Both the position numbers and the translations under genes were made by a program. A stretch of DNA of 43,353 nucleotides. Origin: JAAYEL01 sp964344625 (GTDB lineage Bacteria; Bacillota; Clostridia; Tissierellales; Peptoniphilaceae). Below, in pieces: positions 8,514 to 15,238 of this stretch; positions within the stretch are counted from its first letter, which is position 1; every line of letters begins with the position of its first letter. The DNA is taken from positions 1 through 43,353 of the forward strand of contig CAYFNZ010000007.1 of assembly GCA_964344625.1 (NCBI GenBank). The letters run 5' to 3'. The notes below the pieces were generated by a model that had not been told where the DNA came from, did no database searches, and saw nothing but the letters and a program-made list of their open reading frames with translations.

Positions 8514-8995
8514 TGCATATATGTCTTGTACAAACAAATGATTTAGAAAAAGATAAAGAAAAGATAAAAGACCTAATAGATAAACAAGGGCAAAATAAAA
8601 TTTTAATCCTTAACCTAAGTCAAAAAAATCGTATTTTAGAAATATCCTTAGGCCAACAAGACCTAATAATATATAATTCTTATGATTATATAAAGGGCCT
8701 ATGCGACCTTGATACGTCAATACTCTATACTGATGAAAGATTTGACCTTATCCCTTCTACTATTAAAGAAGAGAATATAAGTCTTGTATTTCCAATATTT
8801 ATAAAAGATTTAGAAGGCTTATTAAAAGAAGAAGAGCTTGAAGAAGCTTATGACAAGGTCCTAGTAATCTCACAAGATAAGATAGAAAACTTTCAGCTTT
8901 CTAATCAAGAAGATATTGAGCTAATAAATCTTGAGGCATCAGATAAAAAGGAAAGTCTTATAGATAAAATTAAAAGCTTTATAAAAGGGAAATAA
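8513..8995 (+). CDS. Degenerate MinD-like protein without P-loop, membrane helix kept
   Basis: A 160-residue protein in the place where clostridia carry minC-minD-minE. Residues ~37-76 align without gaps to the MinD segment after the first nucleotide-binding strand: R-x-L-(E/D)-(I/V)-x-(L/M)-G, then IIY, D-x-(I/V)-x-G-x-C and finally RFD. The end (KESLIDKIKSFIKGK) matches the amphipathic membrane-targeting helix of MinD, including KIKSF. MinD's GKGGVGKTT loop is absent; the N-terminus instead has a charged DLEKDKEKIKDL stretch, and the middle is shortened (160 versus about 265 residues). It therefore cannot be a MinD ATPase. It may be a membrane-bound remnant or a repurposed adaptor. The alignment was made by eye from memory of Bacillus MinD. 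It overlaps mrdA by one base, so it is translated with it. Confidence 0.7.
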   Translation: MHICLVQTNDLEKDKEKIKDLIDKQGQNKILILNLSQKNRILEISLGQQDLIIYNSYDYIKGLCDLDTSILYTDERFDLIPSTIKEENISLVFPIFIKDLEGLLKEEELEEAYDKVLVISQDKIENFQLSNQEDIELINLEASDKKESLIDKIKSFIKGK

Positions 8996-8996
8996 A

Positions 8997-9968
8997 ATGG
9001 GAAAATTTGCATTTATCCACATTTTCCATGAAAAGAAGATGCTTGGGATAGTTGAAAATGATAAATTGATAAGTCATCAATACTATTCTGATGAGCTCTC
9101 TAGCATTTATAGGGGAAGGGTAGAAAAGTATCTAAAATCCCTGGATGCCTATGTAGTAGATATTGGGCTAGAAAAAAAAGGCCTTTTAAGGAAAAAGAAT
9201 GCTAGAAAAGATACTAAAGCTGGCGGCCAAGTAATTGTAGAGTTAATTTCTGAAGGAGACGGGGATAAGCTTTATGATTTGACAGAAAAATTCTCCATAA
9301 GTGATGGATATCTTGTTCTTAAAAATAATATATATAAGGATCAGAAATATGATTTATTTTTAAGGAGCATGGGAAAAGCACTTAATGATGATGAATTAGC
9401 CAAAAAAGAGGAAAATTTAGCAAAAGATTTCTATCTATTAAAGAAAGAAATAAATTTTTCTCCAACTCCAAAACTTTTAAGGAAAAATACAAAACTAAGG
9501 GATTTTATAAGCTCTTTTGATGGACCAGTGTACAATAATATAGAGGACATTGAAATAGAAGGAAGTATCAGGGATGAGTCATATTCAATAGCCTATAATT
9601 TAGCTATAAATAGGGGCTTAAAGGAAATAGAAAATAGGAAGCTTGACCTAGATAATGGACTCGAATTAGTATTTGATAAAACAGAAGCTTGTTATGTAAT
9701 AGATGTAAATACAGGTTCTTTTAGGACTGATTTATCTAAAAAAGACCTATCAAGGCTTGCAAATTTTGAAGTCTTAGATGATCTTGCCAGGCTAATTGCT
9801 ATAAAAAATATTAAGAAAATGCTAATTATTGACTTTATAAGAATGACTGATAAAAAAGATAAATTATCCTTAATTTCAGAATTTGAGGGGAAATTAGAAA
9901 AATATAAGGTAAAATCTCAGATTTTGGGCTTTACAAAAATGGGATTATTTGAGATGATAATACAATAA
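8997..9968 (+). CDS. rng: Ribonuclease E/G family protein, catalytic core only
   Basis: A 323-residue endoribonuclease of the RNase G type that would trim rRNA or mRNA. The N-terminal S1-like part has IYRGRVEKYLKSLDAYVVDIG (~37-57). The two metal-binding aspartates are present: Asp236 in VIDVNTGSF and Asp279 in IIDFIRM. The protein stops at LGFTKMGLFEMIIQ, where longer homologues continue with a conserved T(R)KR, the CxxC zinc link and a small C-terminal domain. It is thus shorter than usual RNase G (about 400-490 residues), and tetramer formation through zinc may be lost. It follows the MinD-like gene by one base. Confidence 0.85.
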   Translation: MGKFAFIHIFHEKKMLGIVENDKLISHQYYSDELSSIYRGRVEKYLKSLDAYVVDIGLEKKGLLRKKNARKDTKAGGQVIVELISEGDGDKLYDLTEKFSISDGYLVLKNNIYKDQKYDLFLRSMGKALNDDELAKKEENLAKDFYLLKKEINFSPTPKLLRKNTKLRDFISSFDGPVYNNIEDIEIEGSIRDESYSIAYNLAINRGLKEIENRKLDLDNGLELVFDKTEACYVIDVNTGSFRTDLSKKDLSRLANFEVLDDLARLIAIKNIKKMLIIDFIRMTDKKDKLSLISEFEGKLEKYKVKSQILGFTKMGLFEMIIQ

Positions 9969-9971
9969 TCG

Positions 9972-10000
9972 TTGACATATAAGATGACACGATGTATAAT
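9972..10000 (+). promoter_or_regulatory. Promoter of the rplU-prp-rpmA operon
   Basis: Perfect sigma-A hexamers: TTGACA (9972-9977), a 17-base spacer and TATAAT (9995-10000). It lies just after the rng stop and about 85 bases before rplU, leaving room for a structured leader. Confidence 0.9.
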
Positions 10001-10006
10001 GTTTGA

Positions 10007-10083
10007 GTGTGTAAACCGCACGATTTAGGTATTAAAGCAAGGTCACCTATATCGGCGAGTAAATGAAATGAGGAGGTGCACGC
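10007..10083 (+). ncRNA. Ribosomal protein L21 leader-like RNA
   Basis: This leader lies between a consensus promoter and rplU. GTGTG (10007-10011) pairs with CGCAC (10017-10021) around TAAAC. TAGGT (10026-10030) pairs with ACCTA (10045-10049). The AACCGCAC plus AGGT/ACCT arrangement resembles the L21 leader element known upstream of rplU in Firmicutes, thought to be bound by L21 for feedback control. The RBS AGGAGGTG lies at the 3' end. Family assignment is by pattern; no covariance model was run. Confidence 0.6.
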
Positions 10084-10395
10084 ATGTACGCAGTTATAAT
10101 GACAGGTGGTAAGCAATACCAAGTTAAAGAAGGAGATATCCTAAAGGTAGAAAAACTAGATGTAGAAGCAGGTTCAACTGTAGATTTTGATCAAGTTTTA
10201 ATGATCTCTGGAGATGCTGAAACTAAAGTAGGTAGTCCAGTTGTAGAAGGTGCTAAGGTTTCTGCTGAAGTTCTTGAACATGGTAAGGCTAAGAAGATCG
10301 TTGTTTTCAAGTACAAACCTAAAAAAGGTTACAAGAAAAAACAAGGTCATAGACAACCATTTACAAGAATTAGAATTAATTCAATCCAAGGATAA
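10084..10395 (+). CDS. rplU: 50S ribosomal protein L21
   Basis: A 103-residue protein of standard L21 length, opening with MYAVIMTGGKQYQVKEGD and ending in the basic KYKPKKGYKKKQGHRQPFT segment that binds 23S rRNA. ATG at 10084 follows AGGAGGTG by the usual spacing. It is the first gene of the rplU-prp-rpmA operon and probably autoregulated through its leader. Confidence 0.98.
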   Translation: MYAVIMTGGKQYQVKEGDILKVEKLDVEAGSTVDFDQVLMISGDAETKVGSPVVEGAKVSAEVLEHGKAKKIVVFKYKPKKGYKKKQGHRQPFTRIRINSIQG

Positions 10396-10733
10396 TGATT
10401 AAGGTTATCTTAAAGACTAGAGAAAAGAAGCTTTTAGGGTTTCAGGTATCTGGCCATGCCGAATACGCTGATTTAGGTGAAGATATAGTTTGTGCAGCAG
10501 TTTCTGTACTAACTTATAATGCTATAAATACCCTAGAAGAGATTATAAAATTAAAAAAAGAAATCAAATACACTATTAAAGAAAATTTTATTGAATTAGA
10601 CCTTAACCCAAAAGAGCTAACAGACCAAAAGATGCATGACACACAGCTGACTTTGAGAAGCTTTGAAATGGGAATAACAAGTGTTTTAAAAGAGTTTCAA
10701 GAGACGATAGGACTATACTACAAGGAGGTGTAG
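10395..10733 (+). CDS. prp: Ribosomal-processing cysteine protease Prp
   Basis: A 112-residue cysteine protease (YsxB/DUF464 family) that removes the N-terminal extension of ribosomal protein L27 in Firmicutes and relatives. The catalytic pair is present: His21 in SGHAEYAD and Cys33 in EDIVCAAVS. It overlaps rplU by one base (TAATG) and ends two bases before rpmA, which encodes its substrate. The substrate cleavage motif is visible in the next gene, which confirms the pairing. Confidence 0.95.
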   Translation: MIKVILKTREKKLLGFQVSGHAEYADLGEDIVCAAVSVLTYNAINTLEEIIKLKKEIKYTIKENFIELDLNPKELTDQKMHDTQLTLRSFEMGITSVLKEFQETIGLYYKEV

Positions 10734-10735
10734 GG

Positions 10736-11026
10736 ATGTTAAAGTTAAATTTACAAATGTTTGCTTCTAAGAAAGGGGTTTCTTCTACTAGAAACGGAAG
10801 AGATTCAAGAGCTAAAAGACTAGGCGTAAAAAGAGCTGACGGTCAATTCGTTCTTTCTGGCAATATTTTAGTTAGACAAAGAGGTACAAAGATTCACCCA
10901 GGTTTGAACGTTGGTAAGGGATCTGACGATACTTTATTTGCTACAGTTGATGGTGTAGTAAAATTTGAAAGATTAGGTAAAGACAGAAAGCAAGTTAGTG
11001 TTTACCCACAAGAACAATTAGCGTAA
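10736..11026 (+). CDS. rpmA: 50S ribosomal protein L27 with cleavable N-terminal extension
   Basis: A 96-residue L27 precursor. The first nine residues, MLKLNLQMF, form the Prp-recognised extension; cleavage before Ala10 would expose ASKKGVSSTRNGRD, the mature N-terminus that reaches toward the peptidyl-transferase centre. The rest (RRGTKIHPG-type RQRGTKIHPGLNVG) is typical L27. A very strong RBS, AAGGAGGTG (10722-10730), precedes the ATG. It is the last gene before a terminator. Confidence 0.98.
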   Translation: MLKLNLQMFASKKGVSSTRNGRDSRAKRLGVKRADGQFVLSGNILVRQRGTKIHPGLNVGKGSDDTLFATVDGVVKFERLGKDRKQVSVYPQEQLA

Positions 11027-11032
11027 TTTTTG

Positions 11033-11059
11033 AAGCTTACCTTTTGGGGTAAGCTTTTT
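11033..11059 (+). terminator. Terminator after rpmA
   Basis: AAGCTTACC (11033-11041) pairs with GGTAAGCTT (11048-11056), and a T run follows (11055-11059). The T run is short and obgE begins 16 bases later, so partial read-through into obgE is plausible. Confidence 0.8.
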
Positions 11060-11074
11060 CAATAGAGGTAAAAG

Positions 11075-12349
11075 ATGTTTTTAGATATAGTTAAAATTAA
11101 TTTGAAATCTGGGGATGGTGGAGATGGAGCCATTGCTTGGAGAAGAGAAAAATTTGAACCATCTGGAGGTCCAGCTGGCGGAGATGGTGGAAATGGCGGC
11201 TCTATAATTTTAATTGCCGACAACAATGTTCAAACTCTAATGGACTTTAAGTTTAAAAGACACTATAGGGCCGAATCAGGACAAGCTGGTAGAAATAAAA
11301 AGCAATACGGTAAAAAAGCAGATGACCTATATCTAAAAGTGCCAGTTGGTACCTTAGTTAGGGAAGCTAATTCAAATAGGATTATCTGTGATTTAACCGA
11401 AAATGGTCAAGAGTTTGTAGTGGCAAAAGGTGGAAGAGGCGGAAGAGGCAATGCTAAGTTTGCTAATTCTACTAGGCAGGCACCTAGATTTGCAGAGCCA
11501 GGAGAAAAAGGCCAAGAGATAGATGTTATCTTGGAGGTAAAATTAATAGCAGACGTTGGTTTAATAGGACTTCCTAATGTTGGCAAGTCATCGCTACTTT
11601 CAATTTTATCAGATGCAAAGCCAAAAATAGCCAACTACCATTTTACAACCTTAAGTCCTAATTTGGGAGTTGTTAAGGTAGACCTTGAAAACTCATATGT
11701 AATAGCGGATATTCCTGGTTTAATAGACGGGGCAAGCCAAGGAGTAGGCCTAGGTCATGAGTTTTTAAGACACGTTGAAAGGACAAGGCTTTTATGCCAT
11801 GTTATAGATATGTCTGGAAGCGAAGGTAGAGACCCGATTGATGATTTTGAAGTAATTATGAATGAAATGCTAGCCTACAATGAAAAATTGGCAGAAAAGC
11901 AAATGATTATAGTTGCTAACAAGATGGATATCGAAGGTGCTGAAGAAAACCTAAAGCATTTTAAAGAAAAATATGGCAAGTATGATATATATGAAACCTC
12001 TGCAGCCTTAAATAAGGGAGTAAAAGAGGTTAAGTATGCACTTTTTGAAAAGCTGAAAACAATTGAAAAGGTTTATGATAGTTTTGATGATAAGGATTAC
12101 GTAGACCTAGAAAAATTATTTGAAAAAGACACAGAAATTAGAGTATATAAGAGAGATGATACTTATTTTGTAGAAGGAGATCCTATAGAAGAGTTGCTTA
12201 GAAGGACTAACTTTGAAGACTATGAATCTATCATGTACTTTGAAAAAACACTTGAGAATATGGGTGTTATGGATAGGGTAAGAGACCTAGGAGTAGGAGA
12301 TGGCGACATAGTTAATATAGGTGGATTCGAAATGGAATACTTAGAATAG
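11075..12349 (+). CDS. obgE: GTPase ObgE/CgtA
   Basis: A 424-residue essential GTPase that works in late 50S assembly and stress signalling. Domain order is the glycine-rich Obg fold (1 to ~158, with GGDGAIAWRREKF and GGRGGRGN), the G domain with P-loop GLPNVGKSS (~166-174), DIPG and the specificity motif NKMD, then the C-terminal OCT domain typical of Gram-positives (~345-424). Its place between rpmA and yhbY/nadD is standard. ATG 11075 has AGAGGT upstream. Confidence 0.97.
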   Translation: MFLDIVKINLKSGDGGDGAIAWRREKFEPSGGPAGGDGGNGGSIILIADNNVQTLMDFKFKRHYRAESGQAGRNKKQYGKKADDLYLKVPVGTLVREANSNRIICDLTENGQEFVVAKGGRGGRGNAKFANSTRQAPRFAEPGEKGQEIDVILEVKLIADVGLIGLPNVGKSSLLSILSDAKPKIANYHFTTLSPNLGVVKVDLENSYVIADIPGLIDGASQGVGLGHEFLRHVERTRLLCHVIDMSGSEGRDPIDDFEVIMNEMLAYNEKLAEKQMIIVANKMDIEGAEENLKHFKEKYGKYDIYETSAALNKGVKEVKYALFEKLKTIEKVYDSFDDKDYVDLEKLFEKDTEIRVYKRDDTYFVEGDPIEELLRRTNFEDYESIMYFEKTLENMGVMDRVRDLGVGDGDIVNIGGFEMEYLE

Positions 12350-12357
12350 GAGTTAGT

Positions 12358-12645
12358 ATGATTAATTCAAAGCAAAGAAGTTTTCTAAAGGGAATAGCAA
12401 ATACCCTAGATGCCAAAATTAATGTTGGCAAGAATAGTTTAACAGAAAATGTTATTAAGCAAATTGATCAAATTCTTGAAGCTAATGAGATAGTTAAAAT
12501 CAATGTTCTTAATAATAATTTAGATGACCAAGAAGAGATGGTAAAGGAACTTATTGAAGAATTAGATGCTGAGTTTGTTTCACACTTGGGTTCAAAAATC
12601 ACTCTATACAGGGCGTCTAAGAAAAAGATAATAAAGTTACCATAA
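12358..12645 (+). CDS. yhbY: YhbY-type CRM-domain RNA-binding protein
   Basis: A 95-residue single CRM domain protein that associates with the large ribosomal subunit precursor. The opening LKGIANTLDAKINVGKN, the later VKINVLNN strand and SHLGSKITLYRASKK are characteristic; the usual GxxG-like loop lies near residues 81-84. It is preceded by AGGAG and its stop overlaps the nadD start by one base (TAATG). It belongs to the obgE-yhbY-nadD ribosome/NAD block. Confidence 0.93.
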   Translation: MINSKQRSFLKGIANTLDAKINVGKNSLTENVIKQIDQILEANEIVKINVLNNNLDDQEEMVKELIEELDAEFVSHLGSKITLYRASKKKIIKLP

Positions 12646-13235
12646 TGAAAAAAATCGGTATATTTGGCTCATCATTTAATCCCATTCATCTGGGACATTT
12701 GATTCTTGTTGACCAAGCTGTAGAAAGGCTAGACCTTGATTTTGTTTATTTAGTGCCAACTAAAAATCCCTACCATAAAAATGTGGATATGCTAGATTTT
12801 GATGTGAGACTAAAAATGACAGGACTAGAGGCAGATATAAATGATAAAATGATAGTATCAGATATAGAAAATCATTTTCAGGGGAATTCATATACCTATG
12901 ATGTCATAAATCTATTACAGAAGAAGCATCCAAAGGACAGCTTATTCTTTATAATGGGGTCTGACTCTTTAATAAATTTTGACACTTGGTATAGGTATGA
13001 AGACCTTTTGAAAATGGCAAATTTTGTAGTCTTCAAAAGACCGGAAGATGGGGATTTAACTGATGTTTTGTCATCACTTAGGTCTAAGGGTATGAATATC
13101 TACTACTATGATGACCTTCAGATACAGATTTCTTCAAGCTTTATTAGAAGGTCTATAAAAGAAGGTAAGTCTGTTAGATATATCCTATCAGATAGAGTTA
13201 TTAATTTTATAAAAGAGAATGGATTATATGAATAA
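12645..13235 (+). CDS. nadD: Nicotinate-nucleotide adenylyltransferase
   Basis: A 196-residue enzyme that joins nicotinate mononucleotide and ATP to make deamido-NAD+, the step before NAD+ synthetase. The nucleotidyltransferase signature GSFNPIHLGHL (~9-19) and the second motif ISSSFIRRSI (~166-175) are intact, and length is normal. It overlaps yhbY at its start and the next gene at its end. A NAD+ synthetase lies further on, at 29643-31466, so the last two NAD steps are both in this window. Confidence 0.95.
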   Translation: MKKIGIFGSSFNPIHLGHLILVDQAVERLDLDFVYLVPTKNPYHKNVDMLDFDVRLKMTGLEADINDKMIVSDIENHFQGNSYTYDVINLLQKKHPKDSLFFIMGSDSLINFDTWYRYEDLLKMANFVVFKRPEDGDLTDVLSSLRSKGMNIYYYDDLQIQISSSFIRRSIKEGKSVRYILSDRVINFIKENGLYE

Positions 13236-14109
13236 TTTTGATTATAAAGAGACAAAAAAAGCCTTAAAAGGGATTTTAAAAGAAAGCAGGTATATACACA
13301 CCCTAGGTGTTGTAGAGGCGGGACTTAAATTAAATAAGCAATTTAAGCTTGGCTTTGACGAAGATAGGGTTAAGGCTATGTGCCTATTGCATGATGCTTG
13401 CAAGCACCATGAAGAAGACTACTATCAAAAATATAAAGATAGATATGATATACCAAAAGATTTTTTGAGAGACAAGTATAAATTACATGCATTTTTAGCT
13501 ACCATTGCAGCCAAGGAAGAGTATGGATATGATGATCCAGAAGTTTTAGAGGCTATCAGGATTCATACTACTGGTAAACTTGAGATGTCAAAGTTAGATA
13601 AGCTTTTATTCTTGGCTGATGCCATAGAAGAAAACAGGGATTACCCAGGGGTTGACCATATTAGAGAAGAAGGTCTTAAGAACCTTAACCTAGGCGTACT
13701 TGCTTCTATGGACAATACTATTGAGTTTTTAAAGGCAAAAAATGCTAAATTTTACGATGATACCTTTAAGATAAGAGATAATATAAGGAGAGATATTATG
13801 CAAGAAAAGCTAGAGATTGTACTAAAAGCCTGTGATGATAAGCTTGGCGAAGATGTCAAAACTATCGAAATAGGTGATAGAACTTCTCTTGCAGATTACT
13901 TTGTTTTAGTAACTGGAGGAAGTATTTTACAAACTAAAGCTATAGCAAATGAGATAGAAGAAAAGATAGAAAAAGCTGGATATGAAGTCTATGGTAAGGA
14001 AGGTTTAAGAGATGGTGGCTGGATTTTACTAGACTTGGGAGATATCATAGTCCACGTTTTTACAAAAGACCAAAGGGAGTTTTATAACTTAGAAAAGTTG
14101 TGGGATTAA
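13228..14109 (+). CDS. YqeK HD hydrolase fused to RsfS ribosome silencing factor
   Basis: One reading frame holds two proteins that are normally adjacent but separate. Residues 1 to ~185 form a YqeK-type HD-domain hydrolase (symmetrical Ap4A hydrolase family) with YIHTLGVVEAG, CLLHDACKH, HAFLA and RIHTTG. From Met191 onward (MQEKLEIVLKACDDKLGEDV) the sequence is a complete RsfS, which binds L14 and blocks subunit joining; it includes LADYFVLVTG and GLRDGGWILLDLGDIIVHVF. A possible earlier start is ATG 13219, three codons upstream; 13228 is weakly preferred on spacing. The frame overlaps nadD by eight bases. An internal RBS and ATG (13785-13800) could also give free RsfS. Confidence 0.9.
   Translation: MNNFDYKETKKALKGILKESRYIHTLGVVEAGLKLNKQFKLGFDEDRVKAMCLLHDACKHHEEDYYQKYKDRYDIPKDFLRDKYKLHAFLATIAAKEEYGYDDPEVLEAIRIHTTGKLEMSKLDKLLFLADAIEENRDYPGVDHIREEGLKNLNLGVLASMDNTIEFLKAKNAKFYDDTFKIRDNIRRDIMQEKLEIVLKACDDKLGEDVKTIEIGDRTSLADYFVLVTGGSILQTKAIANEIEEKIEKAGYEVYGKEGLRDGGWILLDLGDIIVHVFTKDQREFYNLEKLWD
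13785..13800 (+). promoter_or_regulatory. rsfS: Internal ribosome binding site and ATG for free RsfS
   Basis: AAGGAG (13785-13790) stands seven bases before the in-frame ATG at 13798-13800, exactly at the YqeK/RsfS junction. Starting there would give a 103-residue RsfS of normal size, ending at 14109. This suggests a dual product: fusion plus free RsfS. Use of the site is inferred. Confidence 0.6.
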
Positions 14110-14133
14110 GGACAGCTCACTGAGAGGTGAGTA

Positions 14134-14808
14134 TTGAAGGATTTTGATAAAAAGAAAATTGTAATTTTTATTATAATTTTAGGCATTTTATTTATTGGAA
14201 TTAGAAATAATTATAAGATGATAAAGGGCCAAGAGGCTAGAAGTACAGAGGTCACAGAAGAGACCAAGAAAAATCAAACAAATGAAATAGCAAAAGAACC
14301 ACAAGAAAAAGAAGAACATGACAAAAGCGAGGACGATAAATCTGATGAAGCTAAGCCTAGACAGATTTATGTCCATATAACTGGTGCAGTTAACAAACCT
14401 GGACTTTACAAATTAGACGAGGGAAAAAGACTCGATGATTTGGTTAAGCTATGCCAGGGTCTAAAAAAAGACGCAGATATTAGAAAGATAAATTTGTCTA
14501 TGATTTTAGAAGATCAAATGAGACTTCATATTTTTGCTGTCGGAGAGGAAGATGCTTTACAGGAGTCTGTAATAGAGGGGCAAAAAAGTGGACCAGTTAG
14601 TAAAGATCAAGGCAATAAAAAGGTCAATGTTAATAAGGCTTCTAAGGAAGAACTGATGACCCTACCAGGTATAGGTGAGAAAAGAGCCTTAGATATTATC
14701 GAGTATAGGAAAAATTCAAAGTTTAGAGGACTTGATGATTTAAAGAACATTTCAGGTATTGGCGATAAGTCTGTTGAAAAGTTTAAAGACCAGGTAGTTT
14801 TTGATTAA
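14134..14808 (+). CDS. comEA: ComEA-like DNA-binding protein (SLBB plus helix-hairpin-helix)
   Basis: A 224-residue protein with an N-terminal membrane anchor (about residues 8-25), a long Glu/Lys/Asp linker (~30-73), an SLBB domain (IYVHITGAVNKPGLYKLDEG, ~77-96) and a double helix-hairpin-helix at the end (VNVNKASKEELMTLPGIGEK and LKNISGIGDKSVEKF). This matches ComEA, the membrane receptor that binds incoming DNA during transformation. comEC is not next to it. The start is TTG at 14134 with GAGAGGTGA (14122-14130) upstream. The linker is highly charged and low in complexity, as expected for a wall-spanning spacer. Confidence 0.88.
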   Translation: MKDFDKKKIVIFIIILGILFIGIRNNYKMIKGQEARSTEVTEETKKNQTNEIAKEPQEKEEHDKSEDDKSDEAKPRQIYVHITGAVNKPGLYKLDEGKRLDDLVKLCQGLKKDADIRKINLSMILEDQMRLHIFAVGEEDALQESVIEGQKSGPVSKDQGNKKVNVNKASKEELMTLPGIGEKRALDIIEYRKNSKFRGLDDLKNISGIGDKSVEKFKDQVVFD

Positions 14809-14809
14809 C

Positions 14810-14838
14810 TTGAAAGATGTGTGGATATTTGTTATAAT
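14810..14838 (+). promoter_or_regulatory. Promoter of secG
   Basis: TTGAAA (14810-14815), a 17-base spacer and a perfect TATAAT (14833-14838), placed 36 bases before secG and just after the comEA stop. Confidence 0.8.
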
Positions 14839-14874
14839 CCTAATATTGTAGTTAGAAAATAGAAGGGGAAGTTT

Positions 14875-15102
14875 ATGGAAACATTTTTAATTGTATTACT
14901 TGTTATATCAAGTTTAGCTATTATTATAGCGACACTTTTGATGGAACCAAAAACAGAAGGTATGGGTAGCTTAACAGGTGGAGAAACCAATATTTTTGGT
15001 AAGTCTGCTTCAAGAGGTAAAGAACAAATATTAGCAATAATTATGGTTGTTGCTGCTATAGTATTTTTGATATCTTCTATTTTAATATCAGTTGTATCAT
15101 AG
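14875..15102 (+). CDS. secG: Protein translocase subunit SecG
   Basis: A 75-residue protein with two membrane helices (~3-22 and ~52-73) joined by a polar loop. The loop holds the SecG signature MGSLTGGETNIFGKSASRGKE in close to canonical form (~30-50). It is part of the SecYEG channel. It has its own promoter, a strong RBS (GAAGGGGAAG), and is followed by a hairpin. The secG-rnr-smpB order is standard for Firmicutes. Confidence 0.95.
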   Translation: METFLIVLLVISSLAIIIATLLMEPKTEGMGSLTGGETNIFGKSASRGKEQILAIIMVVAAIVFLISSILISVVS

Positions 15103-15115
15103 AGTTTGAGATTTC

Positions 15116-15142
15116 AGGGAGCTGTCTAAGTGGCATCTCCCT
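15116..15142 (+). terminator. Hairpin after secG, possible terminator
   Basis: AGGGAG (15116-15121) pairs with CTCCCT (15137-15142), and TGTC with GGCA inside a single C/T mismatch. The downstream sequence is A/T-rich (CTAATTATTTTA) rather than a clean T run, so termination may be partial. Confidence 0.5.
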
Positions 15143-15175
15143 CTAATTATTTTAAATGCTTTTGAATGGACATCA

Positions 15176-15204
15176 TTTACATAAAAAACTTCTTGGGTAA
15201 TAAT
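15176..15204 (+). promoter_or_regulatory. Probable promoter of rnr-smpB
   Basis: TTTACA (15176-15181), 17-base spacer, AATAAT (15199-15204): one mismatch in each hexamer. It lies between the secG hairpin and rnr. Confidence 0.5.
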
Positions 15205-15238
15205 ATAGATAAGGAAGTTGACTTTTAGGAGTAAGACA

